Below, one piece after another: positions 26,136-35,300 of a DNA stretch of 64,000 bases. A program made the position numbers and the translations under genes. The stretch comes from an uncultured Prevotellaceae bacterium (GTDB lineage Bacteria; Bacteroidota; Bacteroidia; Bacteroidales; Bacteroidaceae), in the NCBI GenBank assembly GCA_949299545.1, contig CASGAM010000023.1, forward strand, positions 124,001 through 188,000. The letters run 5' to 3'. The notes under the pieces were generated by a model that saw only the letters and a program-made list of their open reading frames with translations, had not been told where the DNA came from and searched no databases. Numbering within the stretch: the first letter of the stretch is position 1; each line of letters begins with the position of its first letter.

Positions 26136-27494
26136 ATGTCGGACAGTCGCAGAGCAAATTTCGGAAGTAAAATAGGTATCATATTGGCATCGGCCGGTTC
26201 AGCCGTCGGCTTGGGCAACATCTGGCGGTTTCCATGCCAGGTGGGTGAGAACGGCGGAGCCGCCTTTATCCTTGTCTACCTGTGTTGCATCGTTCTGTTA
26301 GGCATACCGGTCATGGTCTCGGAATTTCTCATCGGCCGACGTTCACATGCCAACACGGGAAGCGCTTACGAAGTCCTTTCCCCCGGTACCCAATGGAAGT
26401 GGATCGGCATCTTCGGGGTCATATCGTCGTTTCTCATTCTCAGCTACTATGCCGTAGTAGCGGGATGGACATTAGAATACATGATTGCATCGGCTGCCGG
26501 CATGTTCAGCAAGAACCAGGACTTCACCCTGTTTTTCAACAATTTTGTGAGCGACCCCGTCAAACCTGTCATGTATATGGTCATCTTCATGCTGCTGACC
26601 CATTTCATCATCGTAAAGGGCGTTAAAGACGGGATAGAGAAGTTCTCGAAAGTGATGATGCCGCTTCTGTTGCTCATTATCTGCGTATTGGTGGTTTGCT
26701 CGTTCTCCATGCCCGGCTCCATCGAAGGACTGCGCTTCCTACTGAAACCCGACTTCAGCAAAGTGACCTCGAAAGTCATCCTTGATGCGATGGGGCAGGC
26801 CTTCTTCTCGATGAGCATCGGCATGGGATGCCTGTGTACCTATGCCTCGTACTTCACCAAAGATGCCAACCTTTTTAAAACGGCCGGCAGCGTGGCTCTG
26901 ATAGACACCTTAGTGGCGGTGATGGCAGGTTTTATCATTTTCCCCGCAGTCTTCTCGGTTCCCGGCCTGTCTGCCAACGCAGGTCCCGGTCTGGTGTTTG
27001 TCACCCTGCCCAACGTATTCCAGCTGGCTTTCCACAGTGTTCCGTGGTTAGGCTATCTGTTCTCGCTGATGTTCTACATTCTCTTGGTGCTGGCGGCTCT
27101 GACCTCCACCATCTCGCTGCATGAGGTGACAACAGCCTTCCTGCACGAGAAATTCAACATGAGCCGCCGCAAAGCCGCCTGTTGCATGACCGCCATCTGC
27201 ATTTTCCTCGGAACCTTCTGCGCCTTGTCTTTCGGTATGCTGGGCTCATGGAAACTGTTCGGCATGACCATCTTCGACCTCTTCGACTTTGTAACGGCCA
27301 AACTGTTCCTACCTCTTTGCGGCATGTTCATCGCCATCTTTACCGGCTGGTATCTTGACAAGAAAATAGTGCGTGACGAGGTGACCAACGGCGGACGGCT
27401 GCACATAGGCTTTTACGGACTATTCATCTTCCTGCTGAAGTTTGTGGCTCCCATCTGTATCGGCTCCATCTTCATCAACGAATTACTGAAATAA
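26136..27494 (+). CDS. sodium-dependent neurotransmitter:sodium symporter (NSS/SNF family) transporter
   Basis: A 452-residue LeuT-fold transporter with about 11-12 membrane helices. The first helix contains the family signature ASAGSAVGLGNIWRFPCQ (about residues 18-35), whose backbone forms the substrate and Na+ sites in LeuT. The next segment GGAAFILVYL and the FSMSIGMG stretch (TM6 region) also fit. Members import amino acids or related compounds with Na+; the exact substrate cannot be predicted. It starts a plus-strand run with the helix-hairpin-helix gene 7 bases downstream. Confidence 0.92.
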   Translation: MSDSRRANFGSKIGIILASAGSAVGLGNIWRFPCQVGENGGAAFILVYLCCIVLLGIPVMVSEFLIGRRSHANTGSAYEVLSPGTQWKWIGIFGVISSFLILSYYAVVAGWTLEYMIASAAGMFSKNQDFTLFFNNFVSDPVKPVMYMVIFMLLTHFIIVKGVKDGIEKFSKVMMPLLLLIICVLVVCSFSMPGSIEGLRFLLKPDFSKVTSKVILDAMGQAFFSMSIGMGCLCTYASYFTKDANLFKTAGSVALIDTLVAVMAGFIIFPAVFSVPGLSANAGPGLVFVTLPNVFQLAFHSVPWLGYLFSLMFYILLVLAALTSTISLHEVTTAFLHEKFNMSRRKAACCMTAICIFLGTFCALSFGMLGSWKLFGMTIFDLFDFVTAKLFLPLCGMFIAIFTGWYLDKKIVRDEVTNGGRLHIGFYGLFIFLLKFVAPICIGSIFINELLK

Positions 27495-27501
27495 CCCTCA
27501 C

Positions 27502-28272
27502 ATGACTCCCCAGGAACGCTGGCGAAACCTGATAGCCCATTCTCCGGCCGTACGTGCCGTACTGATAGCCGCCTGCAGTTTTCTCGCAGGAATCTGTACG
27601 CACAAACTTTATCTCGCACAACAAGAAGCAACTTGGCAGGACTTCCGAGAATCAGCACAGACATTACCGGAGGAAGAACAGCCCAAAGAAGCCATAGACG
27701 GCAACATGCCCGCATCGCCCACAAAAACGGGAATGGCCGACGGGATAAAAAAGGATGGTCCGAAAAAAATCCAACGCCATGAACGGCCAGGAATATATGA
27801 AAAACGCAACAAATATGCACCGGGCACCAAAATCAGCCTGAACAACTGTGATACATCAGAACTGAAAATGATTCCGGGCATCTGGAGCTACTATGCCCGC
27901 AAAATCGTAGAATACCGGGAACGTTTGGGCGGGTTCGCCTCACCCCGGCAATTGAAAGAGATAGAAGGCCTGCCTGAGAACATTACCGACTGGTTCCTTC
28001 CGGATTCGGGTGTTTATCGCCATATAAACATCAACCGCGCCGATTACAGGGAACTGATAAGGCATCCTTATCTGAACAACCTGCAATGCCGCACCATCAT
28101 GGAACACCGTCGCAAATACGGCTCCATAAAAGATATGAACGCTTTGTCGCTCTACGACACTTTCACAGCAGATGATCTGAAGAGATTAGCGCCATACATG
28201 AATTTCGCAGAAACGGAACCCCGACCGGCAGCAAACCCGACAAACAAAAACAATGACGCAGAGGCAAATTAA
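27502..28272 (+). CDS. ComEA-like helix-hairpin-helix protein
   Basis: A 256-residue protein. One N-terminal membrane helix (about 18-35, RAVLIAACSFLAGICTHKLY) and a charged linker precede two helix-hairpin-helix units. The first is about residues 112-165 (ISLNNCDTSELKMIPGIWSY and GFASPRQLKEIEGLPE); the second about 172-235 (HININRADYRELIRHPYL and YGSIKDMNALSLYDTF). The pattern INxNxA...L...P matches ComEA-type domains, which bind double-stranded DNA non-specifically. In transformable bacteria ComEA takes up DNA in the periplasm; whether this protein does so is not known. It probably shares a transcript with the transporter. Confidence 0.85.
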   Translation: MTPQERWRNLIAHSPAVRAVLIAACSFLAGICTHKLYLAQQEATWQDFRESAQTLPEEEQPKEAIDGNMPASPTKTGMADGIKKDGPKKIQRHERPGIYEKRNKYAPGTKISLNNCDTSELKMIPGIWSYYARKIVEYRERLGGFASPRQLKEIEGLPENITDWFLPDSGVYRHININRADYRELIRHPYLNNLQCRTIMEHRRKYGSIKDMNALSLYDTFTADDLKRLAPYMNFAETEPRPAANPTNKNNDAEAN

Positions 28273-28308
28273 TTGCGTGGTACAGGTACAACGGACTGAT
28301 TTTAGTTG

Positions 28309-28316
28309 TAATTTTG
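28309..28316 (+). promoter_or_regulatory. putative -7 promoter element of lrgAB
   Basis: TAATTTTG matches TAnnTTTG, 28 bases before the ATG at 28344. It argues against the longer open frame starting at the TTG at 28314, which would lie inside the promoter. Confidence 0.45.
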
Positions 28317-28343
28317 CAGGCGGTTTCAGAAAACTGCATCATT

Positions 28344-28694
28344 ATGGTGAAACAATGTACAATTTTATTCGGCTGTCTGGCATTGGGCGACTTCATCGTG
28401 TGGCTCACAGGCATTAAATTGCCGGGCAGCATCATCGGCATGCTGTTGCTGACAGCCTTCCTTCAGTTAGGCTGGGTCAAGTTGAAATGGATAAAAGGCA
28501 TCTCGGACTTTTTAGTCAGCAACATGGGATTCTTTTTCGTTCCACCCGGTGTGGCGCTGATGTTGTACTTTGATGTCATCGCAGCCGAGTTTTGGCCGAT
28601 TGTCATCGCCACCGTCGTCAGCACGGTTTTAGTATTGGTTGTTACAGGACACGTTCATCAATGGGTAAGAAGACATGGCATATCTCGAAAGTAA
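28344..28694 (+). CDS. lrgA: LrgA/CidA family membrane protein
   Basis: 116 residues from the ATG at 28344, with four membrane helices (ILFGCLALGDFIVWLTGI, IGMLLLTAFLQLGWV, GFFFVPPGVALMLYF, IVIATVVSTVLVLVVTG). The motifs KLPGSIIGM and NMGFFFVPPGVALM are typical of LrgA/CidA. The family is holin-like and is tied to control of murein hydrolase export and autolysis in staphylococci; pyruvate or small-molecule transport has also been proposed for the Lrg pair. A frame open further upstream would start with TTG inside the promoter-like element. Its end overlaps lrgB by 20 bases. Confidence 0.88.
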   Translation: MVKQCTILFGCLALGDFIVWLTGIKLPGSIIGMLLLTAFLQLGWVKLKWIKGISDFLVSNMGFFFVPPGVALMLYFDVIAAEFWPIVIATVVSTVLVLVVTGHVHQWVRRHGISRK

Positions 28695-29370
28695 CTTTTT
28701 TATGATTGCGCTGACTTTCGGCGTTTATTTTTTAGCCAAACTGCTTCAGGCACGCACAGGCTGGGTATTCCTCAACCCGATTCTGTTGTCTATCCTGTTC
28801 CTGATAGGTTTCCTGAAGCTGACAGGCATAACGTATGAAACCTACGCAAAAAGCGCGTCCATCATCGACTTTTGGCTCAAACCGGCCATCGTTGCCTTGG
28901 GCGTTCCGCTCTATCTGCAACTGAAAAGCATACGCCGGCAACTGCTGCCCGTGATAATATCACAACTTGTGGGTTGCTTCGTGGGCATCGTTTCGGTCGT
29001 CCTTACGGCCAAATGGCTGGGCGCATCCGATGCCGTTATCATTTCCCTGGCACCGAAATCCGTCACGACACCCATCGCCATGGAAGTTTCGGAATCACTG
29101 CAAGGCATTCCTTCACTGACAGCGGCCATAGTCGTTACGGTCGGGCTGTTTGGGGCGGTATTCGGTTTTAAGATTCTCCAGGTTGGGCACGTCAAAAGTC
29201 CCATAGCGCAAAGCATCAGCATGGGAACAGCCTCACATGCCGTAGGCACCTCACGAGCCATGGAATACGGACACACTTACGGAGCATATGCCAGCTTGGG
29301 GCTCATCCTCAACGGGCTTTTGACTGCGCTTTTCACACCACTGCTGCTTAATCTGTTAGGCATCTTATAA
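28675..29370 (+). CDS. lrgB: LrgB/CidB family membrane protein
   Basis: A 231-residue protein with about seven membrane helices. Family landmarks are LNPILLSILFLI, KPAIVALGVPLYLQ, SLAPKSVTTPIAMEVSE and SMGTASHAVGTSRAME. It is the partner of LrgA in the antiholin-like pair that affects cell lysis and small-metabolite flux. Length and motifs are normal. It is the last gene of the plus-strand group and is followed by 144 bases before the next transcription unit. Confidence 0.92.
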   Translation: MAYLESNFFMIALTFGVYFLAKLLQARTGWVFLNPILLSILFLIGFLKLTGITYETYAKSASIIDFWLKPAIVALGVPLYLQLKSIRRQLLPVIISQLVGCFVGIVSVVLTAKWLGASDAVIISLAPKSVTTPIAMEVSESLQGIPSLTAAIVVTVGLFGAVFGFKILQVGHVKSPIAQSISMGTASHAVGTSRAMEYGHTYGAYASLGLILNGLLTALFTPLLLNLLGIL

Positions 29371-29474
29371 ACGGTCGTCAAGCTATACTGAGTGTCATAC
29401 GTCATAAATCACACATAACATCTGATTACAGAAACTTTTCCTACCGGAACATATCTTTTTCATAATGAAAATAT

Positions 29475-29482
29475 TATATTTG
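29475..29482 (+). promoter_or_regulatory. putative -7 promoter element of the GH-A-like hydrolase gene
   Basis: TATATTTG matches TAnnTTTG, 33 bases before the ATG at 29515. No clear -33 box. Confidence 0.45.
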
Positions 29483-29514
29483 TAACTTGAATACACTCAT
29501 AAAACCTAATTTCC

Positions 29515-32280
29515 ATGAAAAAAAGATTATTGTTCATTGCATTGGCAGCTATTAGTGCCAGTCAAATAAAAGCACAAAATTATGCCAGCGCATCACTCAC
29601 TACTCAACCTGCTACAGACCGACAAGTTCCGTTTGCCCTTCAGGACGAAGGAGAATATCTGCCTATAGAATGGGGACTGGACACGGCGTGGCCGGACGAA
29701 GCCAACATCAAAAGGGGCGTCGCTTTCCTTGGAAAAGACCTGATCGATGTGGTAAGAGTTTCTTTTCAACCAACATGGCCGCTGACTGACGGAGAGCTTC
29801 ACCAATATCAAAAAGATTCCATTGACTTACGATTACAGTTGGTTGACCTGACCGGTGACGATACAAAATTAACATTGAACTGCGACCATCCGCGCGTAGA
29901 CAGTTGGTTTGTCGGCAACGCCGAACGTTGGGCACAGCTTATCGACCTGACAGCTCAGCGTTATCAAGCCGCCGGACGTGAAATCGTATCGGTAGCTCCT
30001 TTCAACGAACCAGACTACACTTACACCGGTCAAGGTACAATGCAAGACTTTTACAACATCGCAGCAGAATTGCGCAAGAACCCTCGTTTTGACAACATTC
30101 GCATTTGCGGCGGCAATACACTGAACTGTGACCAGGCACTTATATGGTATAATTTCCTAAAAGAATATTTGGATGAGGGCAATACCCATCAACTTGCCGG
30201 TACTTTTGATAACTATGCTAACTTCTTTGAAACTGTAAGAAGCAACGGACATCATGCCACCGCAGACGAGTTACACAACGTAATGGAAGCGATAGTGGGC
30301 GTAGAATATGGCATGCAAACGGGAATATGGTGGGGTACAACAGATTATGCGCGTGCAGAGTTCGTCAAGGCCAGCGACGGCCAACGGTTAGCATACTCGG
30401 AACATCGTCCTAACTGGACTGCCGCAGCCGTCTATAAAAGTCCTGATGGCAAAGTGCAGGCGTTTGCAGGATCATCTGAACGTCAAGCCGTTACAACAAG
30501 TTACCGTTTTATATCTAAAACGGGAGATGTTTTCTTTAACGGCTACGGACCACAACGAGAATTTGTCGTGGAACTTCCGGGCGGAGCACCGGGCAGTTAT
30601 CAAGAAGGACAAACAAGCGCAGAATGTGTGGTAAACATCACAACTGGTGAAGATGTGGAACGGCCTATCAACGGGGAATATCTGTTATTCAACAAAGGCA
30701 CGGGAAAAGTCATGATGATTGAAGACGATATAATGAGTACAGGCAAAAATATCATCACGGATTCACGACTTCTTTCAAAAAAGACTCAAGTGTGGAACGT
30801 AACTCCAGTAGCAAGTACCATTGGTGGAGACTTCAGTTACTTCTCCATCACTCCTGCCAGTAACAGTGGCCTTTCTTTAGACATTCTAAACTGGTCTTTA
30901 GAGGATGGCGGCAGCATCATTTTATATAACAACGCCAAAGGCCACAACCAACAATGGTTTCTCGAGTATGCTGGAGACGGATGGTACTACATTAGGAGCC
31001 GTTATAGTGCGCTTTGCCTCGAATCTTATGGCGGGAAAGTACAACAAAAGACCAAGGACGGTACAGACAAGCAGCTTTGGCGCCTATTAGACAGCAGTAT
31101 CAGGCGTATCAGTAGAACTGACTCCATCGCGCCCAATGCCCCTGCCGATCTAAAAGCGGAAGAACATGCAGCCACTATCGTTTTGAACTGGACTGCACCA
31201 GACGAAGACTTAACTTACATTGTTCTGAGAGGCGAGCAAACCGGCGGTCCATACACCCTAATAGGACGAGGATTTTCAGAAACGAGTTTCACCGATAATA
31301 AGGCCGAAGCAGGCAAAACGTATTACTACGTAGTTAAGGCTCAGAATGAATGCCAATATACATCCGTAGTTTCCAATGAAGTCAGTGCATCCACTTCCGA
31401 CGAGGATACGGCAGTACTGTACTACGCTTTTGATGAGGACCTGAATGACTCTACCGGTAACATGCGGCATGCTATTGCTCCCTACACTCTGACATGGGAT
31501 GAAGGAAAATTCGGAGAGTCATTGGTTTTAGACGGTAAAAACCATGTGCAACTGCCCAGCGTACTTGGTATCGGAAACGAGTTGACCATTTCGACATGGA
31601 TGTATTGCACCAACATTAGCAATACATGGCAACGTTTGTTTGACTTTGGATACGACGAAGAACATTACATGTTCCTTACGCCGCGTTCTGACAACCGGAC
31701 GCTACGTTTTGCCATCAGAAACGGGGGGGAAGAGCAATTTATAGAATCAGAACTCCCTGCAACTACACTTTTAAGAAAATGGCTACATGTAGCTGTTACA
31801 ATGGAAGGTAGCGCCGTAAAACTTTATTTAAACGGCGAAGAAGTGGCATCAACCTCTGATATTGGAGTCGAGTTCTCCGATTTACAGCCGTTTGTCAACT
31901 ACATAGGTCGCAGTCAATTCGCAAGTGTTCCTCTATTTGAAGGTATGATAGACGACTTCATTATCTATAATCACGCACTAAGCAGCGAAGAAATCAAAAC
32001 GATTGCCAACGGCAATTCCGTAAACATCGAAGAAGTTACTAACGAAGCGGCCAGTCTTTATATCTTCCCGCTACCGGCCAATGACATATTGACAGTAAAA
32101 TGGGGCGAACAAAACAGTTTTATTTCCATATTCAACATGCAGGGCAACCGCGTACTCAGTTCAATAATGCAGAACGGCAGCACTGACATCAACGTATCTT
32201 CTTGGCCGGAAGGAGTTTATGTACTTAAAGCAACTTCGGAGGGACGCAATGCCCAACGAAAGTTTACTGTCAAACATTAA
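29515..32280 (+). CDS. T9SS-secreted multidomain glycoside hydrolase (clan GH-A-like)
   Basis: A 921-residue secreted enzyme. A signal peptide (MKKRLLFIALAAISASQIKA) precedes a TIM-barrel-like domain with VAPFNEPDYTY, where the NEP motif places the likely acid/base at Glu165, as in clan GH-A (GH30-like). The nucleophile is probably one of the glutamates near ADELHNVMEAIVGVEYG, but I cannot assign it. Next come a ricin-type lectin domain (about residues 385-535, NKGTGKVMMIED, GHNQQWFLEY), a fibronectin III domain (about 545-630), a LamG/concanavalin-like domain (about 635-840, YYAFDEDLNDSTGN, GMIDDFIIYNHALSSEEI) and a type IX sorting tail (about 845-921, LYIFPLPANDIL, WPEGVYVLKA). The exact GH family and substrate are uncertain. 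It faces the GH78 rhamnosidase gene across a shared terminator. Confidence 0.8.
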   Translation: MKKRLLFIALAAISASQIKAQNYASASLTTQPATDRQVPFALQDEGEYLPIEWGLDTAWPDEANIKRGVAFLGKDLIDVVRVSFQPTWPLTDGELHQYQKDSIDLRLQLVDLTGDDTKLTLNCDHPRVDSWFVGNAERWAQLIDLTAQRYQAAGREIVSVAPFNEPDYTYTGQGTMQDFYNIAAELRKNPRFDNIRICGGNTLNCDQALIWYNFLKEYLDEGNTHQLAGTFDNYANFFETVRSNGHHATADELHNVMEAIVGVEYGMQTGIWWGTTDYARAEFVKASDGQRLAYSEHRPNWTAAAVYKSPDGKVQAFAGSSERQAVTTSYRFISKTGDVFFNGYGPQREFVVELPGGAPGSYQEGQTSAECVVNITTGEDVERPINGEYLLFNKGTGKVMMIEDDIMSTGKNIITDSRLLSKKTQVWNVTPVASTIGGDFSYFSITPASNSGLSLDILNWSLEDGGSIILYNNAKGHNQQWFLEYAGDGWYYIRSRYSALCLESYGGKVQQKTKDGTDKQLWRLLDSSIRRISRTDSIAPNAPADLKAEEHAATIVLNWTAPDEDLTYIVLRGEQTGGPYTLIGRGFSETSFTDNKAEAGKTYYYVVKAQNECQYTSVVSNEVSASTSDEDTAVLYYAFDEDLNDSTGNMRHAIAPYTLTWDEGKFGESLVLDGKNHVQLPSVLGIGNELTISTWMYCTNISNTWQRLFDFGYDEEHYMFLTPRSDNRTLRFAIRNGGEEQFIESELPATTLLRKWLHVAVTMEGSAVKLYLNGEEVASTSDIGVEFSDLQPFVNYIGRSQFASVPLFEGMIDDFIIYNHALSSEEIKTIANGNSVNIEEVTNEAASLYIFPLPANDILTVKWGEQNSFISIFNMQGNRVLSSIMQNGSTDINVSSWPEGVYVLKATSEGRNAQRKFTVKH

Positions 32281-32326
32281 TCAAATTCTCTATATCCATG
32301 CCACTTACATAACGGCATGGACAAAA

Positions 32327-32366
32327 ATAACAGTCCGCCATGATCATATTCATGGCGGACTGTTAT
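32327..32366. terminator. bidirectional intrinsic terminator between convergent glycoside hydrolase genes
   Basis: A perfect 17-bp inverted repeat (32327-32343 with 32350-32366) with a 6-base loop (TCATAT), core CAGTCCGCCATGA / TCATGGCGGACTG. A-rich sequence precedes it and AT-rich sequence follows. It lies 47 bases after the plus-strand stop and 5 bases before the minus-strand stop. Confidence 0.88.
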
Positions 32367-32370
32367 ATAA

Positions 32371-35300
32371 TCACTCACATTTCAGCACTTTGCATACAGC
32401 ATTATGCTGTTCCGTAGCCACATTAACGATGTAAATACCTGGAGCCCATGAAGCTGTATTGACCTGTCCACCGTTATCTTGTTTACACATCACCGTTCCG
32501 TTGACATCGAAAATTGATACTGCACGAACTGAATCGGAAGTCTGCACCAATAAATAATCAACAAAAGGATTAGGTAGAACCTGCATGTTTACAGAAACAG
32601 TATTATCTACACGATCAGGCTCACCTTTCTGGACATTGAACTCATAACAGCCTGACTGTAACTCAATAACGGCCTTGCCACCCTCTATACCACGGAAAGT
32701 TACACCTTCACATTCATCAAGCGACTTTCCACTTTCGAGCACTTTATCAGAGGCGTCAAGTATAGGCAAGTAAAGTGTGGCCGAAGTATTGGCCGGTACA
32801 ACCGCGCGATAATCAAGTCGACCATCATCTTTTATCTGCCACCCACTTTCAATTACCCCATTAACGCTCCGAAAAGTAACACTTGCCTTGTTTATCTGTT
32901 TTTGACCTTGCGGAATAAAAGTCCTCACATCAGGCGTCGGCTGTAAAATAAAATGTTTAAAGCCGGGATTTGCCTCATCAACCTCAATACCGCCAACATA
33001 ACGATATAACCATTCGGCAATTACCCCATAAGCATAATGATTGAATGAATTCATAATCCATGGATGCTTGTTGAATCCACCTTCAATGGTATAGGAATCC
33101 CATCTTTCCCAAATAGTAGTAGCACCTTGGTCAACGCTATACAACCATGAGGGATTATCACGCTGCAACAATAAATTGTATGCCAAATCGTCCATAGAAT
33201 ATTGGCTCAACGTCTGATTCAACAAACCTGTTCCGACAAACCCTGTGCTTAATTTATAACCATTTTTAGTTATTTTATCACGTAAAGCAGCAACAACTTT
33301 CTTTTCGCTGTCTTCCGACAATAATTTAAAACTCAAGGGTAGCAAATAAGCTGTCTGTGTGGAAAAAACAGGTAATCCGTCAGGACCTATGTACCTCTTG
33401 CGGTATTCTTCTATTATGTTCTCATGAAGTTTGGCATATTCCAAAGAATCAGCCTGATAACCATCTCCCAATGCACCTGCTATCTTTGCCATCAAATCTG
33501 CGACATAAGCATAATAGCATACGCTGACATACCGTGTATCCATATTCTCGTAAGCAAGCCAATCACCGAAAGAAACACCGGCTCCGTTATACAAAAATCC
33601 TCCCCCGGATTGTTTCTCAAGAAAATCCATATAAGACTGCATGGAAAGATAATTCTCTGAAAGAATCTGTGTATTCCCTGTCATCGTATAAACCGTCCAT
33701 GGAACAATGATACCTGCATCTCCCCATGCGGCATTGCCATATCCCCAGAAGTTGCAATAAGGCGCCATGTCGGGATAAGCACCGTCAGAACGTTGCCCAT
33801 TGCGCAAATCTCTCATCCATTTTCGATAGAAAGCACGAGCGTCGGAATTATAATTAGCCGTACGGGCAAATATCTGGGTATCACCAGCCCATCCTAAACG
33901 TTCGTCTCTTTGTGGGCAATCGGTTGGAATACTCAGGAAATTACCTCGCTGCCCCCAAATAATGTTTTGATACAACTGATTCACATCTTCATGATCAGTC
34001 TCAAAGTGAGCCGTTTCCTCAAGAGCTGAACCCACGACTTCTCCAGTCACAGCAATTTCAACATCGCTGGTTGCCGTCAGTTGACAATATCTGAATCCAA
34101 AGAAAGTAGATGTAGGAGCATAAGTCTCACCTTCGGATAATCCTTTCAATGTATACAAAAGTGTAGCTTTTGCTGTACGCAAGTTATAGGTATAAACACT
34201 TCCGCCCGGACCATCATCGGCCCGTCCGGCATCTCCTGTATCGTTTAACATCTCTCCAAACCTAAATTTCAGTTGCGTACCTGCCGCACCCTTAACATTA
34301 AAACGTATCCAGCCCACCATGTTCTGTCCCATATCAAAAATAGCCGTCTCACCCACCTTCAGCAATAAGGTCGTCTCTCCGTCCTGCTCTCTTTTGACAT
34401 GTATCTGTCCATAGGTTGTTCCTGTATCATCAATGCCTTCGTAAACCGTCACTTTGTTTGGACGACGCTCCATATCTTTCCTGGTTTGAACGGTTGCACC
34501 CAGCCAAGCTACTAGTTTCCCCTTGAAATCTGTATTTTCAGCAACTTTATACCAACCGCTTGCATCGTAATCGGGTTCAAACCAATCTCCTTCACGCCGA
34601 GCATCATATATTTCACCATCATAAATGTCCCCATAAATCAAAGGACCACAGTAAGAAGATTGCCAATCAGTATCGGTCACAATATTTTGAACCGTACCAT
34701 CTTCATATTCCACTCTCAATTTCGCAATAAAACCCGGTGAAACATTTCCATAAACGCCCCTAGAAATAGCACCGTTCCACCATCCCCTGCTCACACAAGC
34801 ACCTATCACATTTGCACCCTTCTGAAGCAGTTCTGTTACATCATAAGCCAAGTAAAAGGCTTCAAAACGATAATCTGTCCAGCCGGGCTTCAATTCATCA
34901 TAAACCATATTGCCGTCTTCCATTCGACCTGCCCGTTGGCCATTGACATAAACATCGTAAACGCCTAATGCACTACTATATAAAAAGGCGCGTCGTATCT
35001 GCCCATCTCCAATCGAGAACTCCTTTCTGAACATAGGCATACCTTTCTCCTGCTGCTGGAGTACACATGATTCTTCATAGGAAGAAGTTATCTTCAACAC
35101 TTTATTATCGTCTACCATCACAATCTCCCCACCAGAAAAAACGTTTCCGGCATTCTCAAAGTTTTCAGAAAAAACCAATGTTCCGGCAGGATCCATATCG
35201 TAACGTGTCAAAACAATATTGTCATAATAGGCTTCTTCATTCATCGTATTGTCATAATAAGCGCGAAATCCGATTTGTCCGAATTGCAAGCGACCTGACG

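Noticed and set aside
28314-28343. Longer N-terminus for LrgA starting at TTG 28314
   Set aside because: It would start inside the TAATTTTG promoter-like element; the ATG at 28344 gives the normal family N-terminus.
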